Positions 56,203 through 64,000 of a stretch of 64,000 bases of DNA are shown one piece after another. Within the stretch, counting starts at the first letter, position 1; each line of letters starts with the position of its first letter. Made by a program: the position numbers and the translations under genes. The stretch covers positions 6,188,229 to 6,252,228 of the forward strand of contig OZ037770.1 in NCBI GenBank assembly GCA_964035545.1, written 5' to 3'. The DNA comes from Bugula neritina. Its lineage: Eukaryota > Bryozoa > Gymnolaemata > Cheilostomatida > Bugulidae. The notes under the pieces were generated by a model. It was not told the origin of the DNA, ran no database searches, and worked only from the letters and a program-made list of their open reading frames with translations.

Positions 56203-56508
56203 TGTTAGGATTTTCAGATTTAGGGTTGATGTGCCACCAAGAGAGTCTATTTATCACTAGAGAAACTTCACCGAGTTAAGTCGAGTAGATATCTTTATAT
56301 TTTAATACAAGAATACATAATAAAATCTAATGTACAACAGTAATGATACGCACGTCTATTTAATTTACAGCACTATCCTCAACTGAGCTAGTAGCGCGAA
56401 GCTGCTACTATTACTCATAAAACAACCTAGCTAATTGGCTAATACATTGTTCCGGGTCAATACGCAACCTTGCGTATTGTGTTGCTGGTAGCTCCACGAG
56501 CCACCACA
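56203..56508 (-). repeat. 5' LTR of element 3
   Basis: 306 bp, 2 differences from the 3' LTR. Confidence 0.95.
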
Positions 56509-59500
56509 GTATACTGAATGTAGGATAGTGAGATAGTTGTCTCCCCCAATGCATTTTCCTGCAATCACCAGCTAGAAAATTTGGAACAAGATATACAACT
56601 CAATGATTATTACAATGTGAATATATTATCATTATTACTATCATTAACTGACCCAGAAATGAAATCCAAAAACTAATTTTAGATGTGAGAAGAAAACTCT
56701 ACAGCTCAAGCAATAGACAGCGCATGACTTCTTGGCAACGCGAGTATTCCCTTTTCTTTTGCGTTTCCGGCTCACTTCCTAGCTTGAGCAGATCGTTACA
56801 AAATTGCTAACTTGTTACACCCACCATTCCTCATTATCGTAATTTCATTAAAGTTTTGCTAAGTTACTAGCTATAGTAACATGTAATAAAACAATTAGGC
56901 TACATAATTATTTCTAAATTGTGATCATATCTAGCGCCACGTACTCGTTTTGATTGTCAGTCAATGTTTTCTTTAAGTTAAAATTCAACTTAAAGTTTTA
57001 TGACTATCGGTATCACTATCACTATGCGTTTATCATTATCCATTATGATTATGGGTTCTGACTATAACTATAAGTATATCAATATGATTATGATTGTCAC
57101 TATAGTTTAGATTGCCATCATAATGACAATCATTTTCGTTATGATAATCACTTTTACCTTGTCAATATATCTATGAATATTAATATGGCATTATCATTGA
57201 GATGCACATAATTTTAAATGTAATGATAACCATTAACTTTAAGTTAAGGTCATATACCTATAGTTATAGTGATATCTATCAAATGATAGTGATAATATGT
57301 TTTTTTATTATCATAACGTGTCAATAGCAGAACCATCAATGATTTCCATTAAAGTATTTATCTGTTTAATAATTAGTGCTGCTATAACTATAAATTAGTA
57401 GTACTAATCGTAAATTTAATGATAATTTCATGCAAATTTCAATACGAATATGGGCGTATAGTAATTTTATGTTAATCCTAATCCTTATCATAAATCCATG
57501 ATTGTAATTATAATGTAATACACAATTTAAATATAATTGTGAATTATCAAAAGCAATATGAATATGATATTTTGTGATATTTTGATGTGATCTCTGTAGT
57601 AGTATGCATTGCAATAGTATTTTTTGATGCTGATAATGATTAATGACTATTGCTATGCCAATGATTAGCTTTACTATTTATATATTTTATATATAATCAC
57701 TATGCTAATTACTTTATAGTTGATCTGCACAACTGCAGTAATAACAGTGACAGCCATTATCAAATATGATTAATAGTTGTGACGAAGTTACACCATGGCA
57801 TTAACAATCAATTTGATATTATTGTTAAATAGACTTTTGGCTAACTTGAAAGTTTGGATTAAAGTCCTCTAGGGCAATCTCTTTACATTCCTCCTAGTAG
57901 TCAAGCCTTACAAGTAGTTGAATGTTTTTAAGGCATTCAGCAAACCACATCTGGTTAACTAGCCGCTAGCCTATGAAATACTACAAATCACCCCATTTTA
58001 CAAATAGCAAATTATAAATAATCTGATAATTTTCTAGCATGATGTAATGCTGCTGAAAGTAAACTTTTTGGTTTTTAAACAGTGTTTACAATATTACTTT
58101 GTTTACTTCTAATGTGGAAAATATTACTTCATTAATAGCTAATTTGTAAAATATTGTCCTTTTATATAATATACTGAAGGGAATGCTCAATCCACATGTT
58201 TGTTTAAACTGTATGTATCTGTCACAGAAAAATTCAATTTAAATAGGTTCTATTTGCATAAATTAATTACTAGTCAGCTATATTTGCTAGGCTCACTCAT
58301 TACATACTTGGACTGTTTTTGTGTTCATGTTTCGCTTTTTTCAGAGATAATCCTGTTATTTTTATAGATGAATGTATGTGTTTGGATGTGAAATAAGATG
58401 TCAAATCTGCTGCTTTAGCTTCCAACTGGTGGATCTCTGGGTAAGTGTATTTAAACTATTTATTCAACTACTGACTTGACTGATTATCACTGTGAATAGT
58501 TAGTACTAATAGTCTACCTTGCATTAATAGTCTACCTTACACTAATATTCTACCTTACACTAATATTCTACCTTACACTAATATTCTACCTTGCACTAAT
58601 AGTCTACCTTACACTAATATTCTACCTTACACTAATAGTCTACCTTACACTAATATTCTACCTTGCACTAATATTCTACCTTACACTAATAATCTACTTT
58701 GCATTGGTTTAGGTGACTGGAAAACACAGGTATTCCAGTAGTTGTGTAGGTATCTTCACCTCACTGTCATCACTCTAAACCCTCTTTTAGTAATCGTCTC
58801 TTCCCAGCAGTGAACATATATTAAGAGTAGAAATAGTAAAACTAGGTAAGTCTCTAATCAATACTACAGAATAGGGGATACAGACTACAAGTCTCTGTGT
58901 ATGTAACCTTGTTATATAATGATTCAAATTAGGTATAGCAGTGCATAAGTATGCTGAAGGGTATCATCTTTTATAGTTGGTTTAGCATGGGACAATGGCA
59001 GACCAACTGTGATAGTTTCTGTAGCTTTTCTTTCTTCATAATCAGTATGAGTGATGATCTCAAACTCCACGCTATTGGCTCTCTACAATTATTTCTCTAC
59101 AACAGAGTTTCTATAAATAGCTAATTCATGTTTGGTGTCATTCCACACAAGTCGCTATGCTAGCTTGACAAAACAGGAAAAATGCTTCTACCTATATGAA
59201 AAAAATAAAGAGTGTAGCTATAAATTGTATGTTTTATTGAGCTCAAATAAATGCAAAATATTTAATTTGAAAAAAGTGAACATAAGCTACTAGGCCACAT
59301 GTTTCAATAGCACTGCAGCTAGTAGAGGTCAGTAATCTTGTAGAGTTAGTCATGAGTGGTGGGATTTCTGCTTTTTAATTGTTTTTCACATCTCCTTAGA
59401 CTGCATAGCCTGTTTTATAGTCATGTTGTAGTGTTTGGTTTATTTATATAAGAGTTTGTAAATTGCTGGATGATATTATTTAATATAGCTTTGCTGCGTA

Positions 59501-60134
59501 ATAATTCTGCCTCTGAAGAATTGTTGAATGCAGTTTTTGATTCTGCTGTTACATTATTATAACTATCTGGCTTGTGGGAAGATAAATATTTTAAGAAGTC
59601 CTTTGAGATGAGTTCGTCTCATACCCCAAACTGTGTCAAGTTGAATGAAAACTGTTATTATAGTCAGCTTAAGTAAAAAACTATTCAATTTTTAAGCATT
59701 TGAATTAAAAGAATACCTTTATTAGCATTGATTATATACTCATATGTCATAAAATTTATAAGTATTTGAGAAAGTTGTCAAATGTTCTGATTCAAATTTG
59801 TTCACCTGGTGTGCTGTTTAGCCAGATCTGGACTCTTTTATGGGAATATCAGTTGAGTTTACAAAGGGTGAAAATAGCAATTAATCATATTCTACTACTT
59901 TATATTTAATAGCTGCGTACACCTATTTCAGGAAGTTGTGAAACATTTGATGATCTGGTGTATTGCTTATCCAGATATTCAATACATTTAGAAATATTAA
60001 TGTACTCTAAGAATATAATGAAGTTGATGAGTAATCATATTATTTTACTTCATATTTAATATCTGTTTTAGATGGAACTGCTACATTTTAGCTAAAACTT
60101 ATTACCAAGAAAGACAATCCACCATTTGGTAACT
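56509..60134. other. Non-coding AT-rich stretch
   Basis: No supported gene. It contains ATT/ATC low-complexity DNA (about 57000-57700) and a minisatellite. A GT donor after CTCTGG at about 58440 could mark an untranslated exon of the following gene, unproven. Confidence 0.4.
58507..58697. repeat. 18-bp minisatellite
   Basis: About ten copies of an 18-bp unit, TAATATTCTACCTTACAC and close variants. Confidence 0.85.
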
Positions 60135-61842
60135 ATGGCTACTGGTGGTGAGTGAATTCAACAACTACTTTATTCAATTGTTTCTGGACAATAAAAATAT
60201 TCCAATACTGATAATAGGATGTAAATTATTATAATTGTATAATTGTGATTATTATATTTAGTCAACACTGCACAGGCTTCTCATATATGAGTAATACATC
60301 AAACTGTAGTTTTAGATGTAAAACTAATGTAAGATTATTATTTTGTAAGTTTTGGATTTTACATCAAATACTAATGTGAAGAACATGCATATGTTTGGTT
60401 GTATCCATCACTATTCATTGTTATCTTCATATGTATGTAATGTTTGTATGTCCAAATCTTTACTAAATGTATGTGAACCTTACAGTATGAAAGATACAGA
60501 TAAGTAAATGTAGATGTTATGTCAATACAATTTAAAGGATACTGATTAACACATTATCACTACATCCTATAGGCTACTTGTTAAGTCAACAAACAAACTA
60601 ATGCTTTGAAAAATTATATAAGATGTAAAATAATGCAAGCAGCTTGGTTAGATTTGTCTTATTGCAAAGTGATCAACACTGCTCTAGAAATTATACATAA
60701 AATGACTGATTATGAAGAGTCTAAAGCTACTCATTAAAATATGTGTAATTTAGTTATAGATATGAATATACACATCAACCATGTAATAAATATATTCAAA
60801 CCGTTGATGACAGGTGTCAGAATGATAGACACCACCTGCTAGCACTGTGTAATAATCACACTATCACTGTATTATGTTACAGAGAATATGAGAATCTTGT
60901 TTAGACATTCTGGACAGCCTCCTGTGAACTGGTGGAACATACAGTCTGCTAATACCAAATTGTATACTACTGCTGAGGTGAAATGTGAAGTTGGGAGTTA
61001 TGATATCACAGATCTGAAACTGGTAGGGAAACTTCCAAGTAACATTGGAGAGATTGCTGGTAAAGCCCTCTCTCTACGTGTTTATAACCTGACTGACAGG
61101 GCAAGTCTAGACAAGTGAGTGTCTATTAAAATAGCTGTGTGAATGTTAAATGAGTTTAGTTGTTTATTAAATAATAACCTATAATAGATGCTGAAGCTGT
61201 AGCATCCTTTTGCTGATAACATATTTATACAATATAATATACATAAAAATAAGGACATGTGCAACATTGTAACTATATACCAAGTAAGCTGGTTGTAGTA
61301 ATTAGAGGGTTTAAAGCTGCCTGTATACTGCTAGTTGATAGCATTAAATAAATCATGTTTTATGTAGCTGAAAACTGAAGTAATTCACAGTTTATAGTAG
61401 TATAGAAAAGGCTACTTTATGTCATAAACTACAAATATATTACATTAGAATTTAGTCATCAGATTAACTTACTTAGCGTGCAGAATGGGGCCTCATGTAC
61501 TGTAAGCTAACAGCTAACCTTGCATAATGAAGCTTTCTCTCCTCACCTACGACATAACTACAAAAACTCTTTGCTGTTCTATGCAACAATAAGTGTGTTT
61601 CTTGCATGTTTTACCTGGTTTGAATACACAAGAAATATATACAGTATATAATATATATTATCCTTATGCAGTAGACTAGATGTATCACACACTTTATATT
61701 ACAGTCTATGTAAGCTGACTCAGTTAGAGAAACTAGTCATAGGAGGAAATCCTCTCAACACAGTACCAGAAGTTGTGTCATCACTCACATCACTTAAAGA
61801 GTTGAATATGTGGAACTGTAGATTATCTACTCTACCTGAGAG
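60135..61842 (+). CDS. Leucine-rich-repeat protein, 5' part
   Basis: Exons 60135-60147, 60883-61114 and 61705-61842 join in phase to a protein starting MATGENMRILFRHSG. The third exon is 138 nt, exactly two 23-residue LRRs of the LxxLxxLxIxxNPLxxVPE type (LTQLEKLVIGGNPLNTVPE, then LTSLKELNMWNCRLSTLPE). Exon 2 carries a degenerate first LRR (ITDLKLVGKLPSNIGE). The exon ends at donor AG|GTTTGT; further exons were not found before the window edge. Such LRRs are protein-interaction surfaces; the rest of the protein, and so its class, is unknown. Confidence 0.65.
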
Positions 61843-64000
61843 GTTTGTGTGTCACAGTTTCAGTATTGTTTCAATCACTCAATAATTTACATATGTATAT
61901 GTGACCTCCCACCACAAAACAGGGAACGTTGGTCAGTTTTTCAAAATTGAGTTATTAATATAAAGTTAAAGAGCAGATCTTTGCAATCATTTTGCAATTT
62001 ATTTGAAGTCTCTAGTGCAGATAGAACTCGAGATATTGATATTCAAAAGCCTTGGCGTTTTTAAAACAATCAATTTACGTTTTTGAGAAATTCGCTTTTA
62101 AAGTAAGGAGGTCTGGAATAATTTATGGATTATTTGTTTACATTTGTCAAGCCTTAACAACGGGCCTTTTTATTCTAGCAAACTGGACAAATTTGGTATC
62201 AAAACATTTGTTCAAGTATGGGCTTTCAGCTCAACCAGTTTTTACGTTTCCCAAACAAAAAATTAGGTCAAAGATGGCCGCCAAACTTGTTGTAACTTTA
62301 TTTTCCCCGAATAGCTATTAAATTGTGATAACAGTTGAAAATTTTGCTACTTTCAGCACATATAAGGACCTTTAAGCACTTTTTTGCACCGACATTCATT
62401 TGAACCAACTATGCTAACTAGGTGTCGTATGAAACAAAATGGCAGCCATTTCCTGTTTTACGTTTGCTATTTCCCTCATTATTAATATCTCATGTAACAT
62501 GTCCAACTGTAGCTATTGAGCCATGCCATTCGATAGTATCAATTGTTTCATGCGTAAAAATCATATGAGAGAATCATTCAACTATTATGATATTATACAA
62601 AATTTATTCAGTCATACAGTTACAATGTAGAGTGATCAAAAGTTACACATAGGGAATCAGTTGAGATATTGAGTATCCATACAAGAAAATAAAGTATAAT
62701 TTATTTTTAATCTTCAAATCAATTATTATAAACAGATAAAAGTGTAGAAATTCAGCATAAATGAAACTTAAATTAATTCATATAGCAGAAAGACTGCTTA
62801 GGCCTCAGGTGATTCTTATGGTCTCTGAATCTTTGTCCTTGTTCTTCATAGCGTGAGTTTACAGAGTATAAGCACATAACCAAGAGTTTAATTGCTGCTA
62901 CAAACGATATTCCAGTAGTCAAAGTTAATAGATGCTGCTACTATAAATCTACCCTGTTCATCTATAGCCACTTAGACCTGCAATTATAATATTAAACTTA
63001 TTTTTAGATAATAAAAGAGAACAACAGTGCATTAGAAATTAAATCTGGCTATAAAATGTAATTGTTTTAACACCATTTAACTACTATATTACAGCAGCTA
63101 ATAATTATTGAGCAATTTCTCAACATTTAAGTTTATAGCGAGTTTGAAGGCACATTTGCAAACTAGTTATTTATAAAATTTTTGAGCATAATGAAATACT
63201 AGACACCTTTTTTCGAGTAAAGTTAGCAGAAGCTATAAGCTTGCAAGCGGTAGCTCTCCAAATGCAGGGAGTCCGGATCACAAGTGTAAGAATGATAGGT
63301 TATATGCAGCATGCTCTTGAGCTGTATAGGCGACATACCAAACAGCACCTCATCGACAAGTTCCATCATGTTGCCCTCACATCTTCACTTTCCTAAAATG
63401 AAAATAATGTTATATTCTTGAATAATAATCATGATGTAGTAATAATAATATTTTCTTTTCCTATTGCCATCAAAAATTAAGTCATTTGAATATTTAGCAT
63501 GTTTGAATCTGCAGTACTAAAGCAATGAGCTTGTATTTGAAAAATAAAACAACTAACTAATCAATATACTATTTAACATTCAATTCAAAGTGAGTAGACA
63601 GAGCTAGCCAAGTAGCAACAAAACCTACTAAATATAGCTACTGCAAAACCAATTTCAATTCAATTATTTACTTAAATATAAATAAATATAATAAATAAAT
63701 CAGCATAAGTAGTTGTAGTACTCCAATTCTATTTTGAAACTGGAAAGTCTTGCATGATAAAAGTGATGTATTCTAATAGTCATAGATAACTATAAGATTT
63801 AAACTAAGGGTAGCTGTAAGTGTTAGGCTGACAGTGACTAACAACAAGTGACTTGACTTTGACATCATTATTATTGTTTCACTCTTAAGGATCTTAATCA
63901 CTGTTATTATGAATATTATTATTATACTTGAACTTATTCAAATTGAATCACATTCGATATTTCAGTATGAGTATAGATTATGTTAAATATTCATATTCAA
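61843..64000. other. Probable intron and flanking DNA without recognised features
   Basis: No further LRR exon was recognised. 61890-62580 has the look of an interspersed repeat (GTGACCTCCCACCACAAAAC start and an open but unfamiliar 89-codon frame), but no second copy is in the window to prove it. Confidence 0.35.

Larger units (their letters stand above)
49129..56508 (-). mobile_element. Ty3/gypsy element 3, full length, mosaic
   Basis: LTRs 56508-56203 (5') and 49434-49129 (3'), 306 bp each, differ at 2 positions. They are flanked by a perfect 4-bp duplication GTAT (49125-49128 and 56509-56512). The primer site (56201-56184) has one mismatch to the tRNA-Leu type. Gag and ORF3 are intact, pol is broken. 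LTRs, gag, protease and ORF3 are far from element 1, but about 51.1-54.3 kb is nearly identical to it. Confidence 0.93.

Noticed and set aside
62052..62321. 89-codon open frame
   Set aside because: No family, no splice context, and it lies in what may be an interspersed repeat.
63241..63385. 44-codon minus-strand frame after an acceptor-like TTTTAG
   Set aside because: Short, no recognisable domain and no linked exon.

Overview
The window is nuclear DNA of an invertebrate animal. The signs are AT-rich sequence, short GT-AG introns, a recognisable homologue of the metazoan transcription factor CARF, a SAM-domain protein with SHANK-like features, and many LTR retrotransposons. I cannot fix the phylum; a sponge or another early-branching or lophotrochozoan invertebrate would fit. 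About half of the window is retroelement.

Host genes. (1) A CARF-like gene lies on the minus strand (7991 to 2662, 12 exons with consistent phases; 3' end not found). (2) Head to head with it, starting at 9518 on the plus strand, is a zinc-finger/tyrosine-recombinase (Crypton-like) gene. Its splice sites survive but it carries several stops and frameshifts, and its last exon runs into a TA repeat. (3) Next to that TA repeat, on the minus strand at 22233-22187, is a complete hammerhead ribozyme of the Penelope-element type. (4) A SHANK-like SAM-domain gene end lies at about 43.7-46.75 kb on the plus strand. (5) A leucine-rich-repeat gene starts at 60135 and leaves the window unfinished. A possible signal-peptide exon sits at 47749-47810.

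Retroelements. Five related Ty3/gypsy elements share an 18-nt tRNA-Leu-type primer binding site. Element 0 (1-1007, minus) is only a 5' end. Element 1 (10659-17895, plus) has three intact ORFs (gag, pol, ORF3) and sits in intron 1 of the Crypton-like gene. Element B (22481-43488, minus) is the outer shell of a nest. Element A (22892-36273, minus) is inserted in B's 3' LTR. A's own 3' LTR is split by a BEL/Pao element (22919-28132, 514-bp LTRs, 5-bp target duplication) and by a 682-bp piggyBac-like fragment. Element 3 (49129-56508, minus) is a mosaic: its LTRs, gag, protease and ORF3 are divergent, but its central pol is nearly identical to that of element 1.

The most interesting biology is in this gypsy family. 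Gag and pol are joined by a -1 frameshift module (GTTAAAC, 5-6 nt spacer, GC-rich hairpin) whose stem shows compensatory changes among the four copies. A third ORF in the env position encodes a C2H2 plus a C2HC zinc finger and a C-terminal coiled coil, and is conserved in three elements. In element A that ORF contains a 265-bp GT-AG intron that element 1 lacks exactly, so the family transcript is apparently spliced.
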